Assembly (NCBI GenBank): GCA_963924885.1
Contig: CAWUUY010000107.1
Span: 1-64,000, forward strand
Direction: 5' to 3'
Source: UBA5216 sp963924885
GTDB lineage: Bacteria > Pseudomonadota > Gammaproteobacteria > Burkholderiales > SG8-41
DNA: 64,000 bases
The notes below the pieces were generated by a model. That model saw only the letters and a list, made by a program, of their open reading frames with translations. It made no database searches and was not told the origin of the DNA. Each line of letters opens with the position of its first letter. The first letter of the stretch is position 1. Made by a program: the position numbers and the translations under genes. Shown here piece by piece: positions 24,591 to 33,858 of the stretch.

Positions 24591-25892
24591 TCAGCGCTCG
24601 GCCATCAGCGCTTCAATGTCGCGCACGGATTTGGGTGCGGCGATGGTGAGTATGTCGCATCCGCCGGCGGTGACCGCCACGTCGTCTTCGATGCGCACGC
24701 CGATGTGGGCGAATTCCGCCGGCACGTTTTCCGCCGGGCGGATGTAGCAGCCCGGCTCCACCGTCAGCACCATGCCCGGCTGCAATACGCGCCACTGTCC
24801 ATCGCGTTTGTAGTCGCCGGCGTCGTGGACATCCAGCCCCAGCCAGTGGCCGGTGCGGTGCATATAGAACTGGCGGTAGGTTTCTTTTTCCAGCACCTCC
24901 GCCAGACTGCCGGTAAGTAATTTCAAATCGATGAAACCTTGCGCCAGTACTTTCACCGCCGCGTCGTGCGGCGCATTCCAGGTGTTGCCCGGCTTCACTT
25001 CGGCTATCGCCGCGGCCTGCACCGCCAGCACCAATTCGTACACCGCCTTTTGCGGGCCGCTGAAACGGCCATTGACCGGAAACGTGCGCGTGATATCCGA
25101 GGCGTAGCCGTCCAGCTCGCAACCGGCGTCGATCAGCAGCAGATCGCCGTCTTTCAGCGTGGCGTCGTTGGCCACGTAATGCAGCACGCAGGCGTTGGCG
25201 CCTGACGCTACGATGGAGGTATAGGCTGGCGCTTGCGCGCCCAAGCGGCGAAACTCATGCAGTAACTCCGCTTCGATTTGATATTCGGTCACGCCGGGCC
25301 GCGCGGCGCGCATCGCGCGCGCGTGCGCGCCGGTGGAAATGTCCGCCGCGCGGCGCATGGAGGCCAGTTCATCCGCGTCTTTAATCAGCCGCAAGTCGTC
25401 GAGCACGGTATGCACATCGGCGATATTGCGCGGCGCAGCGACACCGGTGCGCGCGCGGTTACGCACTTCATTCACCCAGCCCAGCACACGCGCATCCCAC
25501 GCGGCGTCGCCGCCGAGGTGCGCGTACACCGCCGCTTGATCCGCCAGCAGGTCGGGTATCATTTTGTCGAGATCGCTGAAAGCGTGGGCTTCATCAAAGC
25601 CGAAGGTTACTTTCGCCGCGTCCGGGCCGTGGCGAAAGCCATCCCAGATTTCGCGCTCGGTGTTTTTTTCACGGCAAAACAGCAGAGCGCGCGGCTTTTC
25701 ACCCGCCACTACGACCAGCACGGCTTCCGGCTCGGTAAATCCGCTGAGGTGATAAAAATAACTGTCGTAGCGATACGGGTAGTGCGCGTCGCGGTTACGC
25801 GTGCGTTCCGGCGCGGTGGGCACAATGGCGACACCTTTGCCGATCAGTTGTGCCAGTTTTGCGCGGCGGCGGAGGTAGGGCGCAGTGTTCAT
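24591..25892 (-). CDS. pepP: Xaa-Pro aminopeptidase (aminopeptidase P)
   Basis: 433 residues. It removes N-terminal residues preceding proline. The C-terminal pita-bread domain holds the dinuclear metal site: both Asp in DAGCELDGYASDITRTF, His in MHRTGHWLGLDVHD, Glu in VEPGCYI and Glu in RIEDDV. The N-terminal domain includes DSYFYHLSGFTEPEAVLVV, as in E. coli PepP. It is read after murU with a 10-bp gap and leads into the ubiH-like gene. Confidence 0.95.
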   Translation of the reverse strand: MNTAPYLRRRAKLAQLIGKGVAIVPTAPERTRNRDAHYPYRYDSYFYHLSGFTEPEAVLVVVAGEKPRALLFCREKNTEREIWDGFRHGPDAAKVTFGFDEAHAFSDLDKMIPDLLADQAAVYAHLGGDAAWDARVLGWVNEVRNRARTGVAAPRNIADVHTVLDDLRLIKDADELASMRRAADISTGAHARAMRAARPGVTEYQIEAELLHEFRRLGAQAPAYTSIVASGANACVLHYVANDATLKDGDLLLIDAGCELDGYASDITRTFPVNGRFSGPQKAVYELVLAVQAAAIAEVKPGNTWNAPHDAAVKVLAQGFIDLKLLTGSLAEVLEKETYRQFYMHRTGHWLGLDVHDAGDYKRDGQWRVLQPGMVLTVEPGCYIRPAENVPAEFAHIGVRIEDDVAVTAGGCDILTIAAPKSVRDIEALMAER

Positions 25893-25902
25893 GGTGCGAT
25901 GA

Positions 25903-26592
25903 TTATAGCGCCGGCGGGCTATGCATCAGGCGGGCATCCAGTTCCGCCAGCCGCCCCGGCGTGCCGACGTCGTTCCACACGCCGCGAAAATGTTCGCCCG
26001 ACACGCGGCCTTCGGCGATGGGTTGGGTGAGTTGCGCCGCCAGCCTTGCCTTGTCACCACGCCTGACGCCCGCGAACAACGCCGGGTGGTAGGCGCCGAT
26101 GCCGCTGAACGTGAGCCGCGGCTCGTCCGCACCAACCACGCCGTCGCGCAACCCAAAATCGCCTTGGCGGTGTTGCGCTGGGTTGTTGACCAGCACCAGA
26201 TGCGCGGGCTGGCGCGCGGTGAGCGTTTGCGCGCGCGCGGCCAACGCCGCAACATCGTAGTCACTGTAGACGTCGCTGTTGACCACCAGAAACGGCTGCT
26301 CGTCCAACAACGGCAACGCCCACGCGATGCCGCCGGCGGTCTCCAGGGCTTCGCGTTCAAACGAGTACGTGATGCGCACGCCGTAGGCCGCGCCGTTACC
26401 CAAGGCCTGTTCAATCTGCCCGGCGAGGTGCGACACATTGACCACCACGTCCGTGACGCCCACGCGCTGGAGACGGGCTATCGCCCATACAATTAGCGGC
26501 TTGCCGCCCACCCTCAGCAGCGGCTTGGGCGTGGTGTCGGTGAGCGGGCGCATACGTTCGCCGCGCCCCGCCGCCAGTATCATTGCTTTCAT
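25903..26592 (-). CDS. murU: N-acetylmuramate 1-phosphate uridylyltransferase
   Basis: 229 residues, a sugar-1-phosphate nucleotidyltransferase. The N-terminal signature is MKAMILAAGRGERMRPLTD and GGKPLIVWAIARL follows; the Asp in VVNSDVYSD is in the metal-binding position. MurU makes UDP-MurNAc from MurNAc 1-phosphate in a peptidoglycan recycling route that bypasses de novo synthesis and fosfomycin. Its start overlaps the amgK stop by one base, and amgK-murU pairing supports the specific call. Confidence 0.9.
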   Translation of the reverse strand: MKAMILAAGRGERMRPLTDTTPKPLLRVGGKPLIVWAIARLQRVGVTDVVVNVSHLAGQIEQALGNGAAYGVRITYSFEREALETAGGIAWALPLLDEQPFLVVNSDVYSDYDVAALAARAQTLTARQPAHLVLVNNPAQHRQGDFGLRDGVVGADEPRLTFSGIGAYHPALFAGVRRGDKARLAAQLTQPIAEGRVSGEHFRGVWNDVGTPGRLAELDARLMHSPPAL

Positions 26593-27599
26593 CAGAAGGT
26601 GTAGCCGATGCTGTGCGCGCGGCCTTCAAGCTCATCCAGTAACTGGGCCAGCGGGCCCAGTTCGCGGTAACGCGCGCTCACACGCCGCGCGTAGGCGATG
26701 AAGCGCGGCGTGTCTTTCAGGTAATGCGGCTTGCCGTCGCGATAGTTGATGCGCGCGAAAATGCCCAGCACCTTGATGTGCCGTTGAAGGCCCATCCATT
26801 CGACATCGCGCCAGAAGGTGCCGAAATCGGCATTCACCGGCAAGCCCGCCGCCTTGGCGCGCTCCCAGTAGCGGATCACCCAATCGAGCTCGCGTTCTTC
26901 CGGCCAGCTCACGAAGGCATCGCGAAACAGCGATGCCACGTCATAGGTGATCGGGCCGTACACCGCGTCCTGGAAATCCAGCATGCCGGGATTCGGCGTC
27001 GATAACATCAGATTGCGCGGCATATAATCGCGATGCACATAGACCGAGGGCTGCGCCAGCGCGGCATCGATCAGCAGCTTGGCCGCGCCGTGAAAGATCG
27101 CACGTTGCGTGCTGGTCAACGCGGTTTGCAAGTGTTTGCCGACGTACCAGTCGGGAAACAAATCGATTTCGCGCTGGAGTAACGCCGCATCGTACGGCGG
27201 CAACACGCCGGGGCGGCTGGCGCGCTGCCAGGTAATCAACGCGTCGATGGCGTCGCTGAACAAGGCATCGGTGTTGTCGGCATCGAATCCGTTTAAAAAC
27301 GTGGTCGTGCCCAGATCGGTGAGCAGCAAAAATCCGCGCTCGAGGTCCTGCGCCACCACTTGCGGCACATTCAGGCCCGCCTCGCGCATCAGCGCGGCCA
27401 CTTTTACAAACGGGCGGCAATCCTCTTGGGGCGGCGGCGCATCCATGGCGATCCAGGTCTGCCCATTTTGGGTGACCCGAAAGTAACGCCGAAAACTGGC
27501 GTCCGCCGAAGCCGGGGCAAGGGAAAACACGTTTGCTTTGAAGAAGTTACCCGCGAGCCACGCGTGTAGCTCCGTCAGCCGGGCATCATTTTCCGACAA
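26592..27599 (-). CDS. amgK: N-acetylmuramate/N-acetylglucosamine kinase
   Basis: 335 residues with an aminoglycoside-phosphotransferase fold. The catalytic loop is YVHRDYMPRNLML and the metal-binding Asp is in GMLDFQDAVYGP. AmgK phosphorylates MurNAc at the anomeric carbon, supplying MurU. It is divergent from lptD, the usual arrangement in betaproteobacteria and pseudomonads, with an 85-bp gap that must carry both promoters. Confidence 0.9.
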   Translation of the reverse strand: MSENDARLTELHAWLAGNFFKANVFSLAPASADASFRRYFRVTQNGQTWIAMDAPPPQEDCRPFVKVAALMREAGLNVPQVVAQDLERGFLLLTDLGTTTFLNGFDADNTDALFSDAIDALITWQRASRPGVLPPYDAALLQREIDLFPDWYVGKHLQTALTSTQRAIFHGAAKLLIDAALAQPSVYVHRDYMPRNLMLSTPNPGMLDFQDAVYGPITYDVASLFRDAFVSWPEERELDWVIRYWERAKAAGLPVNADFGTFWRDVEWMGLQRHIKVLGIFARINYRDGKPHYLKDTPRFIAYARRVSARYRELGPLAQLLDELEGRAHSIGYTF

Positions 27600-27684
27600 A
27601 GCTTGGATTGCCTAAAGTTGGGAATTATGCGATTTTAGCACCTCACTCCGTTTTGCCCGCAACGTTCGTAACCCCCTTCCCCGC

Positions 27685-29985
27685 ATGATGGCGTCTCCGC
27701 GTAAATCCCGTATTGCGTTAGCGTTGTTGTGCGCGCTGCCGTCGCTCGCCGCCGCGCAACAAGGCCTGCAATTGCGTCCGCAGCCGTCGCTGATTGAGTT
27801 GCCGTCGGAGAACAAAGACGATACGCCGATGTACATGGAAGGCGATCGCATGCAAGGCCACACTGATCGCGAAACCGAGGCTCAGGGCAACGCGCGTTTT
27901 CGCGGACGCGGGCAATCGATTTCCGCTGACTGGATGCGCCACGACAAGCGCGACAACGAGTTGACCGCCATCGGCAACGTGCGCATGGTGCAAGGTACGG
28001 AGCTGACCGAAGGCGCGCGGTTGCGTTACAACCTCGACACCGATCGCGGCTTGCTGGAGAACGTCCGTTATTCCCTCAGCCCCAAAGAAACCGGCGCCGC
28101 CCCGGGGGCGCGGTCCACGGTGTCGCCATTTGATGCGCGAGGTACCGCTGACCGGGCCGTGTTTGAAGGGCCGGGCCTGATGCGCGCGCAGCAGGCGACC
28201 TATACCACCTGCGAGCCTGGCGACGACTCCTGGTTGTTCCGCGCGCGTGAGATGCTGATTGACAAAAACAATAACATCGGCACCGCGCGCGACGCCACAG
28301 TCGAGTTTCTGGGCACGCCTATTTTTTACACGCCGTCCATGCGGTTCACGCTGCACCAGGAACGCAATTCGGGGTTTCTCACACCGGGCTACGGCAACTC
28401 CACCACCGGCGGCTTTGAGCTGCAGGTGCCGTATTACTGGAACATGGCACCCAACCGCGACATGACGATTACGCCGCGGCTGATGTCCAAGCGCGGACTG
28501 CAATTGCGCACGGATTTTCGCTACCTGGAGCCGCAGTATCGCGGCGAGTTTAATCTGGAGTATCTGCCCAACGATAATGTCACCGGCGCCAACCGGCAGT
28601 TGTTCAAGTTTAATCACGCGCATTCGTTTGCCAACAACTGGTCGGGTTCGCTGGATTTGAACAAAGTTTCCGACGGCAAGTATTTCTCCGACCTGTCGAC
28701 ACAGATTGCACTGACCTCGCAGACTTACCTGGTGCGTCAGGGCGTGTTGTCGCGCGGTGGCGAGTGGGGCAGCGGCGGAACATATTCATTTTCCACGCTG
28801 GCGCAGGGCTGGCAGACGCTGCAAAACGATCCGCTGGCGCCGCTGACGCCGCCCTATGGCCGGCGCCCGCAACTGACCCTGACCGCGCAGAACCAGAATG
28901 TGCTGTTTGGGGATTTCGATTTTCAGACCAGTTACACCGATTTTACGCATCCGACGCTGGTCAACGGTCGGCGCGTAGTGGCCTATCCCAGCCTGTCGTT
29001 TCCGTTTACCGCGCCCTATGGCTACATCACGCCAAAGATCGGCGTACACGCGTCGCGTTATTTTATCGATCAGCAAAATACGGCCGCGATGCCGGACAGG
29101 ACGCGCGTGTTGCCCACGTTTACCGCCGACAGCGGACTGATATTCGAGCGCGGCGCGAACATCTTCGGCAAGGCGTATACGCAGACATTGGAGCCCAAGC
29201 TCTACTACGTGTATATCCCGTATCGCGACCAGAGCATGATCCCGAATTTCGAAAGCGGCGTGCAGGATATCAACTTCGCCACGATTTATTCGGAGAACCA
29301 ATTCAGCGGCAACGACCGCATCAACGACGCCAATCAGCTCACCATCGGCGTGAACTCGCGGCTGATTAATCCCGACACCGGCGTCGAAGTGCTGCGCGCG
29401 GGCTTGGCGCAACGCTATTACTTCCGCCCGCAACAGGTCACCGTCCCTGGCGTGCCGGTGCGCAACAACCAGAGCTCGCGCTCGGATCTGCTGGCGGCGT
29501 TAAGCGGCAATGTCGCGCCAAACTGGACGGCGGATTTCGGCTGGCAATACAACACCGATACCGCCCGGACCCAGCGCATGAGTGTTGCCGCGCGTTATCA
29601 GCCGGAACAAGGCAAGGTGCTGAATCTCGCCTATCGCCACGTGGTGAATTCGTTCCGCCAGTTCGATGTGTCTGGGCAATGGCCGATCGCCGGCAAATGG
29701 AACGCCGTGGGCCGCTGGAATTATTCGATGCAGGACAAGCGACTGCTCGAAGCGGTGGCTGGCGTCGAATATGACGGCGGCTGCTGGGCGCTGCGCTTCG
29801 TCGGCCACCGTTTGTCCACTGCCACCAATGCCAGCACCAGCGCGGTGTTTATTGAGCTGGAATTGAATGGCGTCACCCGTGTCGGGTCGAACCCGTTGGC
29901 CGTTCTGCAAAGAAACATCAGCGGCTATACTCGCCACGATCCGCGCCAATCGCGACCCAACGAATATTTCGTGCCGGAACGCTAG
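27685..29985 (+). CDS. lptD: LPS-assembly protein LptD
   Basis: 766 residues. A signal peptide (cleavage after about SLAAA) precedes the periplasmic OstA/LptA-like domain (residues about 50-200; EAQGNARFRGRGQSISADWM, ELTAIGNVRMVQG). The large C-terminal part is the outer-membrane barrel, with GFLTPGYGNSTTGGFELQVP and VPYYWNMAPNRD. With LptE it inserts LPS into the outer leaflet. It starts the block lptD-surA-pdxA-rsmA, and SurA is the chaperone LptD needs for folding. Confidence 0.95.
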   Translation: MMASPRKSRIALALLCALPSLAAAQQGLQLRPQPSLIELPSENKDDTPMYMEGDRMQGHTDRETEAQGNARFRGRGQSISADWMRHDKRDNELTAIGNVRMVQGTELTEGARLRYNLDTDRGLLENVRYSLSPKETGAAPGARSTVSPFDARGTADRAVFEGPGLMRAQQATYTTCEPGDDSWLFRAREMLIDKNNNIGTARDATVEFLGTPIFYTPSMRFTLHQERNSGFLTPGYGNSTTGGFELQVPYYWNMAPNRDMTITPRLMSKRGLQLRTDFRYLEPQYRGEFNLEYLPNDNVTGANRQLFKFNHAHSFANNWSGSLDLNKVSDGKYFSDLSTQIALTSQTYLVRQGVLSRGGEWGSGGTYSFSTLAQGWQTLQNDPLAPLTPPYGRRPQLTLTAQNQNVLFGDFDFQTSYTDFTHPTLVNGRRVVAYPSLSFPFTAPYGYITPKIGVHASRYFIDQQNTAAMPDRTRVLPTFTADSGLIFERGANIFGKAYTQTLEPKLYYVYIPYRDQSMIPNFESGVQDINFATIYSENQFSGNDRINDANQLTIGVNSRLINPDTGVEVLRAGLAQRYYFRPQQVTVPGVPVRNNQSSRSDLLAALSGNVAPNWTADFGWQYNTDTARTQRMSVAARYQPEQGKVLNLAYRHVVNSFRQFDVSGQWPIAGKWNAVGRWNYSMQDKRLLEAVAGVEYDGGCWALRFVGHRLSTATNASTSAVFIELELNGVTRVGSNPLAVLQRNISGYTRHDPRQSRPNEYFVPER

Positions 29986-30011
29986 TCACTTCCCCTTTGG
30001 ATGTTTGCAGG

Positions 30012-30038
30012 TAACTATATGTTTTTAAAAGATATTTT
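30012..30038 (+). repeat. AT-rich dispersed motif, copy G
   Basis: Begins TAACTATATGTTTTTAAAAG and continues ATATTTTTG. It spans the chosen surA start codon and contributes the first codons of its signal peptide. Confidence 0.45.
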
Positions 30039-31392
30039 TGTTGTCACGCGCATGGTGGCATTGTCAGCGGCTTTCGTGCCGGTAGCGGCTTGGGCGCAAC
30101 TCAAACCGCCATCACAGTCGCAGCCCGCGTTGCAAGTGCAGCCGCAGTCGAAGCCCAAGCCGCGCCCCATCGTCACCCTCGATCGCATCATCGCGGTGAT
30201 CAACGACGAAGTGATTACGCGTAACGATCTGAACGAGCGTATCGGTTTGGCTGAAGCTCAACTGCGGCGACAAGGCACGCCGGCCCCGGCGCGGCCCATC
30301 CTCGAACGGCAATTGCTGGAACGCATGATCGCTGACCGCGCGCAAGTCCAGTTCGCCAGAGACAACGGCTTGCGTATTGACGATGTGGAGCTCGACCGCG
30401 CCATTGCCCGTATCGCGGAAGATAACAAGATCTCGGTGCCGCAGTTGCGCGAGGCGCTGAAGCGCGATGGCGTGCCGTTCATCAAATTCCGCGAGGATAT
30501 TCGCAGCCAGATAGTGATGGCGCGGCTGCGCGAGCGCGAAGTCGACGACAAGATCGTCATCACCGAAAGTGAAATCGACAACATGCTCGCCAATCCGCAG
30601 CAGCAGGCGGCGGGTGCGGATGAATTCGAGGTGTCGCACATCCTCGTGCGGGTACCGGAGAACGCACGACCCGATCAGATACAGGAGCGGTTGACGCGCG
30701 CCGAGCAGGCGCTGACGCAACTGAAGTCCGGCTCCGATTTCCGGCAGATCGCCGCGACCTTCTCCGATTCACCCGATGCGTTGCAAGGCGGCGGTATGGG
30801 CTGGCGCGACGGCGACCGGCTGCCGACCTTGTTCTTTGACGCGTTACGTATCATGAAATCTGGCGAAGTCAGCCCCATTTTGCGTAGTCCCAACGGTTTT
30901 CACATCCTCAAGCTGAATGACCGCCGCGGCGGGCAAGGGCCGCTGCTGGTGCAGCAGACCAGCGCGCGCCATATCCTGATCAAGGCGAGCGAGCTGGTAT
31001 CCGACAACGAAGCGCGCAACCGCCTGCGCAATCTGAAGGAGCGCCTAGAAAACAAGGGCGACTTTGCCCAGCTTGCTCGCGCCAACTCCGAGGACACCAG
31101 TGCCGCCAGAGGCGGCGATCTCGGCTGGTTGTCGCCCGGGGACACCGTGCCGGAATTCGAACGCGCGATGAACGCGTTAAAGCTCAGCGAGATCAGCGAG
31201 CCGGTGCGCTCGCCCTTCGGCTGGCACCTGATTCAAGTCACCGAGCGGCGCAGCTCCGACATGTCCAAGGAGCGCCGCCGCCTCTCCGCGCGCCAGGCGC
31301 TGCGCGAGCGCAAGAGCGAAGAAGCCTACGAAGAATGGGTGCGCCAGTTGCGCGACCGCGCGTTCGTCGAGATTCGTCTCGAGGAACGCTAA
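30019..31392 (+). CDS. surA: Periplasmic chaperone and peptidyl-prolyl isomerase SurA
   Basis: 457 residues from 30019, chosen because GCAGG lies 7 bases upstream; ATG 30001 is an alternative. The signal peptide ends near AWAQ. The N-terminal chaperone region (LDRIIAVINDEVITRNDLNE) is followed by two parvulin domains: the first around EVSHILVRVPENA and GMGWRDGDRLP, the second around SARHILIKASE and GGDLGWLSPGDTVPEFE. It escorts outer-membrane proteins, LptD among them. Confidence 0.95.
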   Translation: MFLKDIFVVTRMVALSAAFVPVAAWAQLKPPSQSQPALQVQPQSKPKPRPIVTLDRIIAVINDEVITRNDLNERIGLAEAQLRRQGTPAPARPILERQLLERMIADRAQVQFARDNGLRIDDVELDRAIARIAEDNKISVPQLREALKRDGVPFIKFREDIRSQIVMARLREREVDDKIVITESEIDNMLANPQQQAAGADEFEVSHILVRVPENARPDQIQERLTRAEQALTQLKSGSDFRQIAATFSDSPDALQGGGMGWRDGDRLPTLFFDALRIMKSGEVSPILRSPNGFHILKLNDRRGGQGPLLVQQTSARHILIKASELVSDNEARNRLRNLKERLENKGDFAQLARANSEDTSAARGGDLGWLSPGDTVPEFERAMNALKLSEISEPVRSPFGWHLIQVTERRSSDMSKERRRLSARQALRERKSEEAYEEWVRQLRDRAFVEIRLEER

Positions 31393-31400
31393 CGCGCACC

Positions 31401-32366
31401 ATGTTGCCGACCATAGCCGTCACCGCCGGGGAACCCGCGGGTGTTGGCCCCGAAATCTGCGCCGCACTAGTGGCGGCGGCACTACCCGCGCGCATCGTGG
31501 TGATCGCGGATCGGGAGTTGCTGCGCGAACGCACGCAAATCGACTGGGCGGATTTCACTGGCGGATGCACCGTGACCACGGCCAGTGTGTGCGTGCTGCA
31601 TGTGCCGCTGATCGAGCCGTCCGAGGCGGGCACATTGAATGCCGCCAACAGCCGTTATGTGCTGCGCACGCTGGGTGTCGCCTGCGATGGCTGCACCGAC
31701 GGCCTCTTCGACGCCATCGCGACTGCCCCGGTGCATAAGGGCATCATCAACGATGCCGGCATCGCGTTCACCGGGCACACCGAGTTTTTGCAGGCGCGCA
31801 CGCACGCGCCGCACGTGGTGATGATGCTGGCGGGCGGCGGTCTGCGCGTGGCGCTGGCCACCACGCACTTGGCGCTGAAGGATGTCGCGGCGCACATCAC
31901 GCGTGACAGCCTGACGCGGACGCTGCGCGTGTTGAACCATGATCTGCAACAATATTTCGGCATCGCCGCACCGCGCATCGCGGTGGCGGGACTGAATCCG
32001 CACGCGGGCGAATCCGGCCACTTGGGGTGCGAGGAAATCGACGTTATCGCGCCGGTAATCCATGCGCTACGCGCCGAAGGCATGCATCTTTCCGATCCGC
32101 TTCCCGCCGATACATTATTCAATCCCGAACGGTTGAAACATTACGACGCCGTGCTGGCGATGTACCACGATCAGGGTTTGCCGGTGCTCAAGTACGCGAG
32201 CTTCGGCGCGGGCGTGAACATCACGCTGGGGCTGCCGATCATCCGCACCTCGGTCGATCACGGCACCGCGCTCGACATCGCCGGTCAGGGCAAGGCCGAC
32301 GTCGGCAGCCTGATCGAAGCGGTCAAACTCGCCATCGAACTGGCTAACGCAAAGCGCAACGTCTGA
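31401..32366 (+). CDS. pdxA: 4-hydroxythreonine-4-phosphate dehydrogenase
   Basis: 321 residues from 31401 (MLPTIAVTAGEPAGVGPEIC). PdxA oxidises 4-phosphohydroxythreonine with NAD on the way to pyridoxal phosphate. GEPAGVGPE, TAPVHKGIINDAGI, FTGHTEFLQ (metal His), GLNPHAGESGHLG and DQGLPVLKYASFG are family landmarks. It starts 8 bp after surA and ends 5 bp before rsmA. Confidence 0.95.
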   Translation: MLPTIAVTAGEPAGVGPEICAALVAAALPARIVVIADRELLRERTQIDWADFTGGCTVTTASVCVLHVPLIEPSEAGTLNAANSRYVLRTLGVACDGCTDGLFDAIATAPVHKGIINDAGIAFTGHTEFLQARTHAPHVVMMLAGGGLRVALATTHLALKDVAAHITRDSLTRTLRVLNHDLQQYFGIAAPRIAVAGLNPHAGESGHLGCEEIDVIAPVIHALRAEGMHLSDPLPADTLFNPERLKHYDAVLAMYHDQGLPVLKYASFGAGVNITLGLPIIRTSVDHGTALDIAGQGKADVGSLIEAVKLAIELANAKRNV

Positions 32367-32371
32367 CCGCC

Positions 32372-33163
32372 GTGGGCCACCAACCCCGCAAACGATTCGG
32401 GCAAAATTTTCTTCAAAAACAAGAAGTTATAGATGATATCGTTCACGTTATCAAGCCGCACCCCGATGACCTGATGGTGGAGATCGGCCCCGGCCTCGGC
32501 GCGCTGACCAACCCGCTGGCCAAGGCATTGAAGCAGTTGCACGTGATCGAACTGGACCGCGATATCGTCAGCCGGCTGCGCGACAAACACGCCGGTGGCA
32601 ACGTGGTGATCCACGAAGGCGACGCGCTGAAATTCGATTTCGCCTCGCTCAGCGGCGGATTGCGCGCGCAGTTGCGTATCGTCGGCAATCTGCCCTACAA
32701 CATCTCCACCCCATTGCTGTTTCATCTCGCCGAACAAATCGATTGCGTGCGCGACATCCACGCCATGCTGCAAAAAGAAGTGGTCGAGCGCATGGTGGCC
32801 GCGCCCGATTCTGCCGCCTACGGACGCCTGTCGGTCGCGCTGCAATATCGGTTTGAAATGGAAAAAGTGCTCGACGTCGGCCCGGAGTCGTTTTACCCGG
32901 TGCCGAAGGTTAATTCTGCCGTGATACGCATGTTGCCGCGCGCAAAAAATGAACTCACGGCAACTGACGAAGTGCTGTTCGCGCGCATTGTCACCACCGC
33001 GTTTTCACAGCGACGCAAAACGCTGCGCAATACGCTGCGCAATATACTGGCGTTAAAAGCCTTCGAGGCTCTAGGCGTTGATCCGCAGGCGCGGGCGGAG
33101 ACGCTGGGGGTGGGCGATTTTGTGCGGATCGCCAACTGGGTCTCGCAACAGCAAACGGCTTAA
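32372..33163 (+). CDS. rsmA: 16S rRNA dimethyladenosine transferase RsmA (KsgA)
   Basis: 263 residues, GTG start. It dimethylates two adjacent adenines near the 3' end of 16S rRNA, using SAM. RKRFGQNFL opens the fold, VEIGPGLGALT is the SAM motif and NLPYNIS the catalytic motif. The early codons (about 32404-32450) are strikingly AT-rich for this genome and include a partial match to the dispersed motif at 32412-32431. The gene converges on gloA with a 4-bp overlap of stops. Confidence 0.95.
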   Translation: MGHQPRKRFGQNFLQKQEVIDDIVHVIKPHPDDLMVEIGPGLGALTNPLAKALKQLHVIELDRDIVSRLRDKHAGGNVVIHEGDALKFDFASLSGGLRAQLRIVGNLPYNISTPLLFHLAEQIDCVRDIHAMLQKEVVERMVAAPDSAAYGRLSVALQYRFEMEKVLDVGPESFYPVPKVNSAVIRMLPRAKNELTATDEVLFARIVTTAFSQRRKTLRNTLRNILALKAFEALGVDPQARAETLGVGDFVRIANWVSQQQTA

Positions 33164-33549
33164 GCTTTCTTCCGCTGCACGAACTCAATCTTGTATCCAT
33201 CCGGGTCTTCGACAAACGCAATTACCGTGGTGCCGTGTTTCATCGGCCCCGGTTCGCGCGTGACTTTGCCGCCGCGTTTTTTGACTTCTTCGCAGGTTTT
33301 GTAGGCGTCATCGACTTCAATCGCCACATGGCCGTAACCGTTGCCCAGATCGTAGGAGGGGGTGTCCCAGTTGTAGGTCAGTTCCAGCACCGATGTTTTG
33401 GATTCGTCGTCGTAACCCACGAAGGTGTTGGTGAAGCGGCCAGACGGGTACTCGGACTGGCGCAGCAGTTTCATGCCCAGCACCTGCGTGTAAAAGTCGA
33501 TTGAGCGTTGCAGGTTGCCCACGCGAATCATGGTATGCAGCATTCTCAT
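33160..33549 (-). CDS. gloA: Lactoylglutathione lyase (glyoxalase I)
   Basis: 129 residues. It isomerises the methylglyoxal-glutathione hemithioacetal to S-lactoylglutathione in the cytoplasm. All four metal ligands are at the classical positions: His5, Glu56, His74 and Glu122. The length without insertions is that of the Ni-dependent bacterial class. It is read with the rubredoxin gene (27-bp gap) away from thiD. Confidence 0.95.
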   Translation of the reverse strand: MRMLHTMIRVGNLQRSIDFYTQVLGMKLLRQSEYPSGRFTNTFVGYDDESKTSVLELTYNWDTPSYDLGNGYGHVAIEVDDAYKTCEEVKKRGGKVTREPGPMKHGTTVIAFVEDPDGYKIEFVQRKKA

Positions 33550-33576
33550 TGCGGCGCTCCTGTGTGAAATTTCCGG

Positions 33577-33762
33577 TTAAATTTGCACCATTTCAAAATC
33601 GTCTTTGCGCGCGCCGCATTCCGGACACGTCCAGTTGATCGGCACGTCTTCCCATGTAGTGCCGGGGGCGATGCCTTCGTCGGGCAAGCCCGCTTCTTCG
33701 CTGTAGATCCAGCCGCAGATGAGACACATCCAGGATTTATAAACGGGGGCTTCGTTGGGCAT
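33577..33762 (-). CDS. Rubredoxin
   Basis: 61 residues. The iron is held by four cysteines in two knuckles: CLIC (Cys13, Cys16) and CPEC (Cys46, Cys49). Conserved aromatics WIYSEEAGLPDEGIAPGTTW lie between. It is a small cytoplasmic one-electron carrier whose partner cannot be named from context. It is divergent from thiD, the usual arrangement in betaproteobacteria. Confidence 0.95.
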   Translation of the reverse strand: MPNEAPVYKSWMCLICGWIYSEEAGLPDEGIAPGTTWEDVPINWTCPECGARKDDFEMVQI

Positions 33763-33858
33763 GATGGGTCACGGATAAAGGAGTGAATTGCGCTAGAATC
33801 GAATTTTAATCGATTCGGCTTGCGGTTTCTTCTGCGGGTCTCATTTCTGAACCTCTCC